Assembly: GCF_001552175.1 (NCBI RefSeq)
Contig: NZ_BCQR01000037.1
Coordinates: forward strand, 1-64,000
Direction: 5' to 3'
Source of the DNA: Actinomadura kijaniata NBRC 14229
GTDB taxonomy: Bacteria > Actinomycetota > Actinomycetes > Streptosporangiales > Streptosporangiaceae
Length of the DNA: 64,000 nt
Within the stretch, counting starts at the first letter, position 1; each line of letters begins with the position of its first letter. The translations under genes were made by a program, and so were the position numbers. This document shows, piece after piece, positions 8,152-17,290 of the stretch. Below the pieces are notes generated by a model, which was given only the letters and a program-made list of their open reading frames with translations, searched no databases and was not told the DNA's origin.

Positions 8152-9441
8152 TTACGCTTCCTCCGTCGGGCCGTCCACCACGGGCCGGGGTGGCGGGTTC
8201 TCGTCGACGGCGGGGCCGTGCCACTCGACGAACAGGACGGTGGCGTCGTCCTGGAGGGTGCCGTCGTGGTGGGCCAGCACGGCGCGGATCAGGCGGCGCA
8301 GGGTCTCGGGGACCGGGAGGCCGTCGGCGTTGTGGCGGATGATGAACTCGACGAACCGGTGCAGGCCGAACTCGCGGCCCTGCTGGTCGCGGGCCTCGGT
8401 GATGCCGTCGGTGTGCAGCAGCACCCGGTCGCCGGGCTGGAGTTGTTCGGTGCACAGGGTGACGGGCTTGCCCATGTCGAGGCCCATGGGATGCGCGGGC
8501 GGGCAGGGCAGCGTGGTGATCCAGCGGCCGTCGCGGATCACCACCGGCGGGTGGTGGCCCCGGTTGATCCAGGTGAACACCCCGCTGCGCAGGTCCAGAT
8601 CGGCCATGATCGCGGTGACGTACCGGGTGTTCTCGCCGAACTCGCGCAGCAGGACGCGTTCGATGCCCTCGCTGTTGTCGGCCAGGCCGACGCCCTGGCG
8701 GCGCTGGTTGCGGCAGGAGGCCATCGCCAGGGTGGCCGCCAGCCCGGCGTGCACGTCATGGCCCGCGGCGTCGAAGATGGCCAGGTGGACGGTGTCGTCG
8801 GCGAGGGCGTAGTCGAAGGCGTCGCCGCCGATCTGGTAGGCCGGTTCCAGGGCCGCGCCGATCGTCACCTGCGGGGTGGCGAAGGTCAGCGGCGGCATCA
8901 GGTTCCACTGCATCTCGGCGGCCACGTGCATCGGACGGGTGCGCACCAGCCGGGCGTAGGAGTCGCTGGAGGGCCGGGAGCTGACCAGGATCAACGCCAC
9001 CAGCGACGCCAGGTGACGCACGCGCTCCGCCACCGCCTCGTCGGCCGCCTCCCCGCCCATGGTGTCGGGGGCGCCGACGCGCAGCACCCCCAGGCGTTCG
9101 GTGCCGTCCAGCAGCGGCACCCACCAGTACACGGGCTCCTCCCCTTCGGGGTCGCTCCTGCGAAGGACGCGCACCTCCTGGAAGGCCCGTCCGGCCAGCG
9201 TGGAGTCGACCCGCAGCTCCTCGATCCGGGGACCGGCGCCCTCCCCGGCGTTCTCCCCCCGGCCGGTCAGCAGCCGCAACACCGTCTGCTGCAGGTCGGC
9301 GAGATAGATCAGCACCTCGCCCAACCCCGCGTCGCGGGCGTGCTCGGCGACCAGGTCCGGCACCTGCTCGACCGACGCCAGATGGCTGGCCGTCAGCAAC
9401 CCGGTCAGCATCCGCTCGGTAGCGCGATCATCGGCCGTCAC
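8152..9441 (-). CDS. GAF-SpoIIE (PP2C-type) serine phosphatase
   Basis: 429 aa. Residues about 15-150 look like a GAF sensory domain. The C-terminal half is a SpoIIE/RsbU phosphatase with the metal-binding motifs GGDAFDYA, FDAAGHD, HTDGITEARD and LQDDATVLFVEW. Such proteins dephosphorylate anti-sigma-factor antagonists in partner-switching stress pathways. The segment VRTRPMHVAAEMQWNLMPPLTFATPQV is the usual linker in streptomycete-type RsbU homologues. No STAS or anti-sigma kinase gene is adjacent, so its partner is encoded elsewhere. Confidence 0.93.
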   Translation of the reverse strand: MTADDRATERMLTGLLTASHLASVEQVPDLVAEHARDAGLGEVLIYLADLQQTVLRLLTGRGENAGEGAGPRIEELRVDSTLAGRAFQEVRVLRRSDPEGEEPVYWWVPLLDGTERLGVLRVGAPDTMGGEAADEAVAERVRHLASLVALILVSSRPSSDSYARLVRTRPMHVAAEMQWNLMPPLTFATPQVTIGAALEPAYQIGGDAFDYALADDTVHLAIFDAAGHDVHAGLAATLAMASCRNQRRQGVGLADNSEGIERVLLREFGENTRYVTAIMADLDLRSGVFTWINRGHHPPVVIRDGRWITTLPCPPAHPMGLDMGKPVTLCTEQLQPGDRVLLHTDGITEARDQQGREFGLHRFVEFIIRHNADGLPVPETLRRLIRAVLAHHDGTLQDDATVLFVEWHGPAVDENPPPRPVVDGPTEEA

Positions 9442-9778
9442 CGCATTCCCCTCCCCGCGGCACCGTCGGCGCCCAGCCGCCGCGACCGTGCCGCTGGATC
9501 AAACACAGCGTGACCTACCCCAACCGCCACTGACCGCACACGGGTTGGACGGCGAACCCGGCGGCGGGGGGACTCCCGGGAGGGGCGTTCGAAGGGATCA
9601 TGGAGCGGCGTCGGGCCGGGAACCGCGTGGGGCATGCCGTGCGGGCCGTCCCGCAGAAGATCCGCAAGGAGCCGGGCTCCGGTACGGTTCGAGGGTGGGA
9701 ACTGGAAACGATCATCCTCAGGGCGGCTCTCCCGGTGCCGTCGCCGCCAAGGCCGATTCTTTCCGGCAGTCCTGACCG
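9442..9778. other. Gap with no convincing gene
   Basis: Separates the divergent phosphatase and DUF6191-like genes and presumably holds both promoters. Reading frames cross it, but their codon use is poor and they match nothing I recognise. No repeat or clear hairpin was seen. Confidence 0.6.
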
Positions 9779-10108
9779 ATGGCGATGTATGCGGCGGCCC
9801 TGCCCGTCCTGGCGTGCGCGCTCCTCGCCCTGGCCGGGGTGGAGCTCGTCTGGAAACGGTGCACCGGCCACGGGCTGCTGCCCTGGCTGCGCCGACGTTC
9901 CGGCACACCGATATCGGCGACCGGGTTCGACGAGTTCACGGCGGTCTTTCAGGGCGGCAAACGCGCCGAGCTCCAGCATCGCCAGGTCCGGCTGGTGCTG
10001 CGTGAGGACGACGGTGACGGAGCGCTCCCGGCCACCGGCACCCGCGTCGACCTGGACCAGGGCATCGCCCGCATCACCCGGCCAGGCGAAACCCGCGATG
10101 CGCGCTGA
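9779..10108 (+). CDS. Small membrane-anchored protein, DUF6191-like
   Basis: 109 aa. One N-terminal hydrophobic helix (residues 4-24) is followed by a basic stretch and a soluble tail containing STGFDEF-like wording (ATGFDEFTAVFQGGKRAELQHRQ) and RVDLDQGIARI. This pattern is what I remember of actinobacterial DUF6191 proteins, function unknown. Start ATG 9779; a second ATG follows at 9785. Its stop overlaps the start of the next gene by 11 nt, so they are probably co-translated. Confidence 0.65.
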   Translation: MAMYAAALPVLACALLALAGVELVWKRCTGHGLLPWLRRRSGTPISATGFDEFTAVFQGGKRAELQHRQVRLVLREDDGDGALPATGTRVDLDQGIARITRPGETRDAR

Positions 10109-10625
10109 ACACCCCCGGCAGCGGTGGGCCGCCTACGCCACCTGCGCGTTCACCGGCGCCTACGGGCTGATGAAGCTCACCCATGCCCTCGGTTCGGACG
10201 TCCTGGTGGACAAGGAGCCGATGCGGCCGGACCTGCGGGTCCAGATGATGGCCCGCGACGGCTGGTTCGTCGCCAGCTACTGGATCATGGCCGCCGTCGC
10301 GGTCGCCGGTGTGCTGCTGGCGCTGGCCACCGTCCAGCCCTGGGGCCGTCGCCTTCCGCGACGGCTTCTGCTCGGGCTCACCTGGGGCATCGGCGCCCTG
10401 ATGGTGCTGCGTTCGATCGGACCGGTCGGCTTCGGCTTCCTCGGCGACGCTCTGGTGCTGACCGGCCTGCGGCCCCCACCCGCCGAGCACGCGGAGCTGG
10501 CCCGTCACCTGGCCCGATGGGACCTGATGCTCTGGTCTCCGTTCTTCCTGGCGTGGGGAACGCTCTGGATCGCCACGGCCTGGCAGTTCACCCGCCGCAC
10601 CAGGGTTTCGAGAATCGATACCTGA
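10098..10625 (+). CDS. Four-helix integral membrane protein of unknown function
   Basis: 175 aa from ATG 10098, overlapping the end of the preceding gene. Four hydrophobic stretches near residues 10-28, 52-72, 88-110 and 145-165. There are no charged catalytic motifs. The size and WAAYATCAFTGAYG start recall DUF3995-type small membrane proteins, but the match is not strong. Probably works with, or is simply co-expressed with, the DUF6191-like protein. Confidence 0.7.
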   Translation: MRAEHPRQRWAAYATCAFTGAYGLMKLTHALGSDVLVDKEPMRPDLRVQMMARDGWFVASYWIMAAVAVAGVLLALATVQPWGRRLPRRLLLGLTWGIGALMVLRSIGPVGFGFLGDALVLTGLRPPPAEHAELARHLARWDLMLWSPFFLAWGTLWIATAWQFTRRTRVSRIDT

Positions 10626-11057
10626 ACAGGCCGTGGCCACAGCGGAACCGGCGTGGGGGCGGTGGCACCGGTGGGTGGATGACGTGCCGGACGGCAGACC
10701 CGCGCCGCTTCTCCGACCAGCGGCGGCGCGGACAGCCCATGCGCGGGTCCACCGGCGGACCATGACATAGCCGGTCTGATGCGGCGGGGGGTCGGCCGGT
10801 AGGGCCCGCCAGGCGTTCCCGTCGCGGACCGAGCAGCAGCGCTCATCCCTGCCGTGAGCAGGACGCGACGCGTACCGGCCCTCGGGCGATACGCGCCCCG
10901 GGCTCCTGGCAGGATCGGCAGGCCTCGACAGCCCCTCTCCTACCGGGAGCCCTTCATCTCCCGGGCGAGCCCCGTCGATCGAGTGCGGGGCCGTTCGCAT
11001 CGTCCGGAGTTTCCGCCCGGTGCCTCGCACCTTTTGCCGACACCGTCGGAAGGCGGG
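10626..11057. other. Gap between convergent genes, nothing recognised
   Basis: Convergent intergenic DNA. Long open frames exist on both strands because of the GC content, but none has a ribosome site plus recognisable protein. No strong hairpin was found. Confidence 0.6.
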
Positions 11058-11840
11058 TCAGTGGTGGGGGCCTTGCCGTCCGAGGGTCTCCACAGGGCCC
11101 GCGCCGGGGCGGGTCCACTGCGGCACGGGGCGGCTGGTCGGGCCCCAGGAGGGGTACCCGTCCGCGTCCGTACGCCAGTACCAGCACGCGTGACGCCCTT
11201 CAGGCCACCCCTCGGGTTTGTCCTCCCACGTCTCGCCACGGCCGTAGGGCGTCCTGTCGAGCAGGGCGAAGGTCCCGTTGAACGGCTCGTTGCCACGGCC
11301 CGTCGTGGAGTAGGTGAGGAACGCACGGTCACCGTCGCGCAGGTAGCAGGTGGTGTAGCCCATGTCGCCGCCGACCGGCTCGGCCACGTCGCGCACCGAG
11401 TACCAGGGCTGGGTGTAACCCATGAAATCGACGTAGGAGGCCACCTCGTCCCAACGGCCCGTGGTCACGATGGCGAACGAGACGCCGCGGGCGTTGAGGT
11501 AGACGGCGTCCTTCAGGTGCCAGGCCGCGTTGGTGCAGCCCTCGCACTGCCCCTGGTGCGGCGCGCCGTCGTACCACATGTGCTTGTAGACCACGAGCTC
11601 GTCGCGCCCCTGGAACAGGTCCAGGAACGGGACCGGACCGTCAGGCCCGACGACCTTCACCGTCCCGTCGAACTCCACCATCGGCAGCCGACGGCGGGCC
11701 GCGGCGATGGCGTCGCCCTCGCGGGTGTGGGCCTTCTCGCGGACCAGGAGCTCGTCGCGGGCGGCCTGCCAGGTGGCCAGGTCAACGATCGGCGGGTGGC
11801 CGGGTAGCGCGGTGGTCGGATCGTCCGGCGTGGTCGTCAC
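11058..11840 (-). CDS. DUF899 (thioredoxin-like) family protein
   Basis: 260 aa. The opening PPIVDLATWQAARDELLVRE followed by the KAHTREGDAIAAARRRLPMVE region, then LFQGRDELVVYKHMWYDG and GCTNAAWHLKDAVYLNARGVSFAIV, are the standard DUF899 landmarks. The fold is thioredoxin-like. A C-x-x-C (CEGC) sits near residue 100 at the usual position of the redox pair. The biochemical role of the family is not established. The gene stands alone, convergent with the membrane-protein pair. Confidence 0.9.
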   Translation of the reverse strand: MTTTPDDPTTALPGHPPIVDLATWQAARDELLVREKAHTREGDAIAAARRRLPMVEFDGTVKVVGPDGPVPFLDLFQGRDELVVYKHMWYDGAPHQGQCEGCTNAAWHLKDAVYLNARGVSFAIVTTGRWDEVASYVDFMGYTQPWYSVRDVAEPVGGDMGYTTCYLRDGDRAFLTYSTTGRGNEPFNGTFALLDRTPYGRGETWEDKPEGWPEGRHACWYWRTDADGYPSWGPTSRPVPQWTRPGAGPVETLGRQGPHH

Positions 11841-12129
11841 GGTGTCCTCCGTAGTGTCTCGTGCCAGGCAGCGTCGTACGACGTCCTACGACGGTTACCA
11901 GAACAGACCCGCGTCCCGGCCAGAACTCATCGCAGCAAAGGACCCTTGGCCGAGCCCGCACGGACCACGCCGGTGCTTGCGTTGGTTGAACCGCGTTCCA
12001 CCACGTTGGGACGCTTGCAGACGTCGGCGTCGAAGGTCAGCGGACGCCCGCCGCGTGCTCTGGGGCGGGAACGGACCGCGCGGCAGCGGATGGTTCAGGT
12101 CATGTCGCGGCCCGAAGGAAGTGACATCA

Positions 12130-12461
12130 TGGACGGTATGAGCCCGACCGGCACCGAGTGGGTCACCATCATCAGCTGTGAAAACGTGCCTGGCCGCCCC
12201 GATCCGGCGGCGGTGCGGGCTTGACCGCGTGACCGTGGCATCGACTGAACGCCGTTCGACGCCGACGACGTCTGCATGGATCTGGCCTGCGGGCCTGACG
12301 CCGACGGCCACTGGCACGGCTGGCTCAGCGTCCGAATCAAAGCCGACGCGCTGCGGCGGCTGGGACTTCACCCCGACCAACCCGCATCAAAGATCGTTGG
12401 CCCTTCGCCTCCCGCATGGTGGCACGCCGCCGCCGAACGCACGGCCAGGCGAAGCTTCTGA
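12130..12461 (+). pseudogene. Possible broken small gene in the 11841-12685 gap
   Basis: ATG 12130 has a good ribosome site (GAAGGAAG, 7 nt upstream) but the frame stops after 31 codons (…TEWVTIISCENVPGRPD…). In a neighbouring frame from about 12249 to 12461 there is protein-like sequence (FDADDVCMDLACGPDADG, HGWLSVRIKADALRRLGL). The two may be pieces of one frameshifted gene of about 100 codons. I do not recognise the family. The rest of the gap on either side holds nothing I can support. Confidence 0.35.
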
Positions 12462-12685
12462 GCAACCGACGGGCGGGGAACGGGAGTTTCATCGGGCCGG
12501 GCAAGCGAGGGTCCTCGCGCTCGGTTCGAGGGAAGTCCCGGTGTCCGTCCCCGGTGACGCCGCCCCGGTCCTCGGCCTGGCGAGCACGACGTTCTGTCAC
12601 TCTGGCGAGTGCACATCCCGAAGCGCACATGGCGAGACTCGACCATCGCGCCGGCGTGGAAACGATCCGCGAGGAGAAGGGACGC

Positions 12686-13054
12686 GTGGCAGTGGCACGA
12701 GTACTGGTGATCGGTCTCGATCCCACCAAGATCCAGGGCTGGGATCCGGAGCCGGTCCAGGCGGCGATCGCACGAGGGCAGGCCCGCTTCGACGATCACG
12801 GCATCGAGGCCGACCATTGCCTGGTGGCACTCGATGAGCACCCCGAAGAAGCGATCGTCGAGGCGCTGACTCGCGAAGAGTACGCCTGCGTGGTGATCGG
12901 GGGCGGCATCCGCAAGCACGAGCCGTTGCTCGAATTCTTCGAGAAGGTGGTCAACCTGGTGCGGCGGCACGCGCCCGACGCGGCCATCGCCTTCAACAGC
13001 ACGCCCGAGGACACCGCCGACGCCGCCCTGCGGTGGCTGCGCCGGGGCGCGTAG
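12686..13054 (+). CDS. Conserved hypothetical protein (Rossmann-like)
   Basis: 122 aa from GTG 12686, chosen because GAGGAGAAGG lies 5-8 nt upstream; an ATG at 12629 is in frame but lacks such a site. The protein alternates short strands and helices: RVLVIGLDP, YACVVIGGGIRKHEPLLEFFEKVVNLVRR, AIAFNSTPEDTADAALRWL. The GGGI and FNSTPED parts suggest a nucleotide- or phosphate-binding flavodoxin-like fold. Similar small proteins occur in many actinomycetes, with no assigned role that I know of. Confidence 0.75.
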   Translation: MAVARVLVIGLDPTKIQGWDPEPVQAAIARGQARFDDHGIEADHCLVALDEHPEEAIVEALTREEYACVVIGGGIRKHEPLLEFFEKVVNLVRRHAPDAAIAFNSTPEDTADAALRWLRRGA

Positions 13055-13064
13055 CGGGTTGTGA

Positions 13065-13207
13065 TCAGGAGACGGCGTGGCCGAGAACTTTGATCCAGAT
13101 CGTCGAGGCGCGCAGGTGGAGTCCGGCGAGATGGCTTTCCGGGTCTGTCGAGGTCGGCGTCACGCCACTGCCCGCCGGTCTTGAGCCGCCGGATCACGCC
13201 TTCGACG
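13065..13207 (-). pseudogene. IS5-family transposase 3' fragment
   Basis: Reading on the minus strand, GTCGAAGGCGTGATCCGGCG encodes VEGVIRRLK, and after a frameshift comes SHLAGLHLRASTIWIK ending in TGA. The phrase SHLAGLHLR is the conserved C-terminal part of IS5-group transposases. The same phrase occurs in the larger remnant near 48.4 kb. Only about 45 codons survive, so this is a dead fragment. Confidence 0.7.
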
Positions 13208-13378
13208 TGAGGAGCGGCGGGCGTCCCGAACGCATCGGCTCGGCCGGGAGCCCCGGGCCGTTGCCCTCGATGGTGAACGCTCGCGGACCGTCGGGAACGC
13301 CCGGTCACGCGCCGAGGACGGACGCGGTACGCGCTCGGCGTCCCCCGTCCGTCCAGGTCGTCGGCATCGGGATGGACG

Positions 13379-15244
13379 TCAGTTGGCCGGGAACTTCTGG
13401 GCGATCCAGGTGGTGAGGTCGGCGCGGGTGGCGTTGAGCTGGGCGTCGGTGACCGGTGCGCCGGTCGCGGTATTGACGACGAGCGCGAAGTGCAGGCCGT
13501 CGCCGGCGGTGATCTGCAGTCGTTTGGCGGTGGAGGAGCCGGTCTCGGTGGCGGCGGCGATGGGGCCGGAGGCGGGGACGCCGTTGAGCGTAGCGACGTC
13601 GCTGACGACGGTGGTGGCCGCGGGGGCGAAGGCCGCCGGCAGGTGCAGTTCGGTGGGGGCGTTGCCGGTCGAGCCTCGCCACACGAGCACGCCGTACTGC
13701 CGTCCGCCGGTCAGGGCGGCCACGCCCGGCAGGGAGGAGGGGACCGTCAGCCAGGCCTGCTGCTGGCCGGAGCCGCCGTATCCGGAGCGGGCCAGGTCCT
13801 CGTAGGCGAAGGCCAGGGTGTCGCCGCTGACCGCGGCGGGGTACAGCCGGTCCAGGACGCGCTGGTCCAGGCGCAGGGTGACGGCGCCCGCGTCGTTGGT
13901 GGCCGCCACCGAGTGGTCCTCGCCGTTCCAGGCGTCGCCTTCGGTCTGGACCTTGTCGGGGTTGCCGTTCATGGGCTCGTGGTGGCGGCCGCTGTGGATG
14001 TCCCACTGCCACTGGATGGCCGACAGGACGTTACCGCCGGTCGCGGGGGCGTTCCACCAGTTCTTGCCCGCGACGCCGTAGTCCGCGGCCTGGTACATGG
14101 CGCGGACCATCCACGGGGTGCGGTCGCTCCCACCGCCCGACAGCTTGTGCCCGAACTCGGAGACGATGGGTGCGGTGCCCAGGTCCTTGGCGCGCTGCCG
14201 GATCTCGTTCATCGCCGCGTCGTAGGTTCCGTCGGAGGCGGGCGAGGGGTCCACGCTGATGCGGGCCCCGTCGTAGAAGTGGGTGTTGAACACCATGCGG
14301 GTCCCCAGCCGTCCGACCCTGGTCATCCCGCCCTCCTCGAACAGGCCGGTGTTCCAGAAGACCAGCGGCTCCACGAAGGCGGGCTTGGCGGTCCAGCCCG
14401 CCTCGTCCATGACGGTGCGGATCCGCTGGTAGAACGGCATCAGGTAGGTGCTCTCCCACTCCGTGCCGCTCCTGCCGTCCAGGCCGCCGTCGAACGGCTC
14501 GTTGAACGGGTCGAGGCCGATGATGTTGTTGAAGGACGCGGCGGGAAGCCGCTGCCTGAGGTAGGTCATCATCGACCTGGCCTGCGCCAGGTAGGCGGAC
14601 TGGACGCCGACCGGCCCGGCCGGGGTCTGCAGGGTCCGGTCGCGCCAGAAGTCGTACATGGCCTTGCGGACGGCGGCGTTGGTCTGCATGTTCTGGCCCC
14701 ACAGGATGCAGATCCCGCACGACTCCCGCGGATAGCCACCGGCCTGGATCACCCAGCGGGGAGCGCCGTTGCCGGTGTACCAGCTTCCCGTGTTGAACAG
14801 GTGGTAGGAGTACAGGTCCTGGTGGTAGTCCACCAGGACGCGGATGCCCCGGTCGGTGAAGGCCCTGATCTGCGCGATCGCCCGGTCGAGGTAGGCGTGG
14901 TCGATCCTGTCGGGGGCCGGTTGCACGCCCTCCCAGCTGATCAGGAACCGGATCGCGTTGGCGCCGGTCAGGTCCCGCATCGCCTGCGCGGACCTGGCCG
15001 CGTCGGTCGTGCCGCGGAACGGCAGCAGGCCGCTCTCGTACAGCTTGGTGCTCCCCGAGACGTTGAAGCCGCGCAGCGTCACCTCCCGGCCCTGGGCGTC
15101 CCGGAACACCCAGCTCTGCTGCTTGGGCGACACCGTCACCGCGCCCTGCGCGTGTGCCGGGGCGGCGGTGAGGACCGTCGCGGCCAGTGAGACGGCGACC
15201 GTCAGGCAGAGGGATCGCTTGGGGAGCGAGGGCGTTGGCGCCAT
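13379..15244 (-). CDS. Secreted GH5 glycoside hydrolase, endoglycoceramidase-like
   Basis: 621 aa from ATG 15244, with GAAGGG about 8 nt upstream. A signal peptide (residues 1-33, cleavage near AHA-QG) predicts secretion. The catalytic TIM barrel covers residues 40-450. LRGFNVSGSTK, VDYHQDLYS (138-146), the acid/base Glu249 in DPFNEP and the nucleophile Glu363 in IVSEFG are all present. DYHQDLYS is a hallmark of endoglycoceramidases and related GH5 glycosidases that cut glycolipid or flavonoid glycosides. The C-terminal 130 residues form a beta-rich domain. A divergent TetR regulator and three palindromes control the promoter. Confidence 0.92.
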   Translation of the reverse strand: MAPTPSLPKRSLCLTVAVSLAATVLTAAPAHAQGAVTVSPKQQSWVFRDAQGREVTLRGFNVSGSTKLYESGLLPFRGTTDAARSAQAMRDLTGANAIRFLISWEGVQPAPDRIDHAYLDRAIAQIRAFTDRGIRVLVDYHQDLYSYHLFNTGSWYTGNGAPRWVIQAGGYPRESCGICILWGQNMQTNAAVRKAMYDFWRDRTLQTPAGPVGVQSAYLAQARSMMTYLRQRLPAASFNNIIGLDPFNEPFDGGLDGRSGTEWESTYLMPFYQRIRTVMDEAGWTAKPAFVEPLVFWNTGLFEEGGMTRVGRLGTRMVFNTHFYDGARISVDPSPASDGTYDAAMNEIRQRAKDLGTAPIVSEFGHKLSGGGSDRTPWMVRAMYQAADYGVAGKNWWNAPATGGNVLSAIQWQWDIHSGRHHEPMNGNPDKVQTEGDAWNGEDHSVAATNDAGAVTLRLDQRVLDRLYPAAVSGDTLAFAYEDLARSGYGGSGQQQAWLTVPSSLPGVAALTGGRQYGVLVWRGSTGNAPTELHLPAAFAPAATTVVSDVATLNGVPASGPIAAATETGSSTAKRLQITAGDGLHFALVVNTATGAPVTDAQLNATRADLTTWIAQKFPAN

Positions 15245-15286
15245 GGTCGGGCCCTTCGGGTGGGGGCGGGGTCCCAGCTCGCGCCT

Positions 15287-15348
15287 GCAAGAACCTTCTT
15301 GCAGAGAAGGATGCAAGAAGGTTCTTGCGGAAGCAAGGGCTATCTTGC
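15287..15348. promoter_or_regulatory. Three TetR operator-like palindromes between GH5 and tetR
   Basis: Site 1 (15287-15302) GCAAGAACCTTCTTGC and site 2 (15313-15328) GCAAGAAGGTTCTTGC are exact reverse complements, each with perfect 7-nt arms. Site 3 (15333-15348) GCAAGGGCTATCTTGC keeps the outer arms. Centres are 26 and 20 nt apart. The array lies between the two divergent starts, so the TetR protein probably represses both genes. Confidence 0.85.
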
Positions 15349-15352
15349 AGGC

Positions 15353-16012
15353 GTGGCACCCTCGACGCGCGCGCGTATCCTCGACGCCGCCCTGGAGCTC
15401 ATCCAGCAGGTGGGCTTCACCGGCACGACCGTCACCGCCATCGAGGAGAAGTCCGGGCTCTCCCCCGGCAGCGGCAGCTTCTACCGGCACTTCCGCTCCA
15501 AGGAGGACGTCTTCCGGGCCGCCATCGAACGCGAGCTGGAGCGCGCCCAGCAGTACCGCCGGGAGTTCGAACGGGGAACCGTCGAAGACCCGCAGGCCGC
15601 CCTCGCCCGTCGGCTTCTGCAACAGCTCGACTACATGGCCAAGATCAGGCCGCTCATCAACCTGCTCGCCCGCGAACACGGCCAGTTCCCCGACCTCACC
15701 AGCAGGATCGGCGGAATCCTCCTCGACCAGGGCATCGTCGAGGAGGCCGGACATCTGACGCACGACCTCCGCGCCCACGTCGACCACGCCGACCCGCACG
15801 CCCTGCTCACCGTCGTGGTCTCCGCGCTGACCGGCTACCACCTGGCACGCCAGTTCTTCGGACACCCTCCGGCCGAGGTCACCCCCGAACGGTTCGCGGC
15901 CACCCTCGCCGCGCTCATCACCTCCCCCACGACCGGCCCTGCTCCCTGCATACGTTGCGACCAGGCCGCTGCGTCCGCTCCACGGACAGCCGACCCGCAC
16001 GGCACTGAATAG
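15353..16012 (+). CDS. TetR-family regulator
   Basis: 219 aa from GTG 15353 (an in-frame upstream ATG at 15260 would place the operators inside the gene, so it is disfavoured). The N-terminal helix-turn-helix TRARILDAALELIQQVGFTG … LSPGSGSFYRHFRSKEDVF is intact. The C-terminal ligand domain contains LLAREHGQFPDLTSRI. It lies head-to-head with the GH5 gene, and the three palindromes in between are presumably its targets. The inducer may be the glycan or aglycone released by the hydrolase; this is inference. Confidence 0.92.
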   Translation: MAPSTRARILDAALELIQQVGFTGTTVTAIEEKSGLSPGSGSFYRHFRSKEDVFRAAIERELERAQQYRREFERGTVEDPQAALARRLLQQLDYMAKIRPLINLLAREHGQFPDLTSRIGGILLDQGIVEEAGHLTHDLRAHVDHADPHALLTVVVSALTGYHLARQFFGHPPAEVTPERFAATLAALITSPTTGPAPCIRCDQAAASAPRTADPHGTE

Positions 16013-16427
16013 CCACGGGTCAGCAGCGAGGGGTTGGACACACGGCCGGTGCTCGGCCGGGTCCCGAGTGGTTCGGCGGTGACGGGATCAGCTTGTTTCT
16101 GACAGTCCCTGGACGAGGCCGAGGAACCACCTCCTGATCGCCGCGGCGGTCACCGCGCCGTCGAACATACGGACGTGCTCTTCCTGGCAAGCGACCGCGG
16201 CATGAGGATGTTTCCACTCGGCGACGGTCGCCTTGCGTAGAGGAACGTGGTCAACGCAACCAAAGCGGACCTGCGTACCGGCCAAATCAATGTGCCGGTA
16301 CGCCCGGCAGGTGGCGGACCCTGCTTGCGCGCTCCAACTTCTGCTCCAGGGGCGGACCCGCCGCCTGCCACCGCACCACCGTCACCCGCTTGGCCATGCA
16401 GCCCAACATCGAGCCACCGGCCGTGCC
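16013..16427. other. Gap downstream of tetR and sigma gene; only weak small frames
   Basis: Convergent DNA. On the minus strand two small frames exist: 16287-16409 (40 codons, starts MLGCMAKRVTVVRW) and 16088-16285 (65 codons). Neither has a convincing ribosome site or a recognised family. Importantly there is no zinc-binding anti-sigma gene (HxxxCxxC) here, where an RsrA-like partner would be expected. Confidence 0.5.
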
Positions 16428-17060
16428 CTAGCTCACGTAGGCGTAGCGGTGTGCGTAGTCGTCGAGTGCGACGCGCAGTCGGCGTCGTCCCCGGTGGAGC
16501 CGGGACATCACCGTCCCGATGGGAACGTTCAGGATCCGCGCGATCTCCTTGTAGGAGAAGCCTTCGACGTCCGACAGGTAGACCGCGAGGCGGAACTCCT
16601 CGGGCAGGTCGTTGAGCGCCTGCTTCACCTTCGGGTCGGGGAGGCGTTCCAGCGCCTGGGACTCCGCCGACTTCAGCCCGCCGGGAAGGTGGGCCTCGGC
16701 ACGGGTGAGCTGCCAGTCCTCCACCTGGTCGGTCCCCGACCGGAGGGGCTGCCGCTGCTGCCTGCGGTAGCCGTTGATGAAGTTGTTGGTCAGGATGCGG
16801 TACAGCCACGCCCGCAGGTTGGTGCCCTGCTTGAACTGGTGGAACGAGGTGAACGCCTTGGTGTAGGTGTCCTGGACCAGGTCCTCGGCGTCGGCGCGGT
16901 TGCGGGTCATCCGCAGCGCCGCCGCGTACAGCTGGTTGAGGTAGGGCACCGCTTCGCGTTCGAAGCGGGTCTGCCTCCGTGACAGCGCCGGGTCGTTCAG
17001 GGTGGGTCGTTCCTCGGTCCGCCGCGGCGTGCGGCGCTCGGCTGGTGACGGCTTCATCAT
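16428..17060 (-). CDS. ECF RNA polymerase sigma factor, SigR/SigH-like
   Basis: 210 aa. Region 2 covers residues 33-105 ([56 protein letters not shown]). Region 4 covers about 145-205 ([40 protein letters not shown]). The wording is very close to the SigR/SigH thiol-oxidative-stress group (ECF12). The start ATG 17060 overlaps the TGA of the 77-aa gene by 4 nt; ATG 17057 is an alternative. SigR genes are normally followed by an rsrA-type zinc anti-sigma gene; none is present here. Confidence 0.92.
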   Translation of the reverse strand: MMKPSPAERRTPRRTEERPTLNDPALSRRQTRFEREAVPYLNQLYAAALRMTRNRADAEDLVQDTYTKAFTSFHQFKQGTNLRAWLYRILTNNFINGYRRQQRQPLRSGTDQVEDWQLTRAEAHLPGGLKSAESQALERLPDPKVKQALNDLPEEFRLAVYLSDVEGFSYKEIARILNVPIGTVMSRLHRGRRRLRVALDDYAHRYAYVS

Positions 17061-17290
17061 GTCCGCTCCAGATAGGCGTCGAGACAGGTACGGGCCGTGA
17101 CCTCCATCGCCCAGAGGTCGTCCAGCATGTGCAGTTGCTCGGCGTGCTGCCGGGCCGAGTACAGCACCCGTTCGACCAGCCCCGGATCCACCAGGGCCGC
17201 GTACTCGGTGCGTAGCCCGGCGTACAGGTCGGCCAACGAGTCGTGCGACAACGAACGCGGCCTGTTCCCAACAGTCGCGATAGGTTCCAT
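17057..17290 (-). CDS. Small helical protein coupled to the sigma factor
   Basis: 77 aa from ATG 17290 with AAAGGGG about 10 nt upstream. Its stop overlaps the sigma start (ATGA). Predicted to form three helices (residues 18-30, 36-52, 56-74). It resembles small three-helix-bundle dimerization-type actinobacterial proteins and lacks a zinc motif. Because the coupling is tight it could modulate the sigma factor, but no direct sequence evidence supports an anti-sigma role. Confidence 0.65.
   Translation of the reverse strand: MEPIATVGNRPRSLSHDSLADLYAGLRTEYAALVDPGLVERVLYSARQHAEQLHMLDDLWAMEVTARTCLDAYLERT

Noticed and set aside
10854..11807. 317-codon plus-strand frame opposite the DUF899 gene
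   Set aside because: Shadow of a confidently assigned DUF899 protein on the other strand.
13379..16000. Extended 873-codon frame for the GH5 protein
   Set aside because: The extra N-terminal part would cross the tetR gene and operators; ATG 15244 has a ribosome site and a signal peptide.
16088..16285. Small minus-strand frame as a possible RsrA-like anti-sigma gene
   Set aside because: It lacks the HxxxCxxC zinc motif and a ribosome site.
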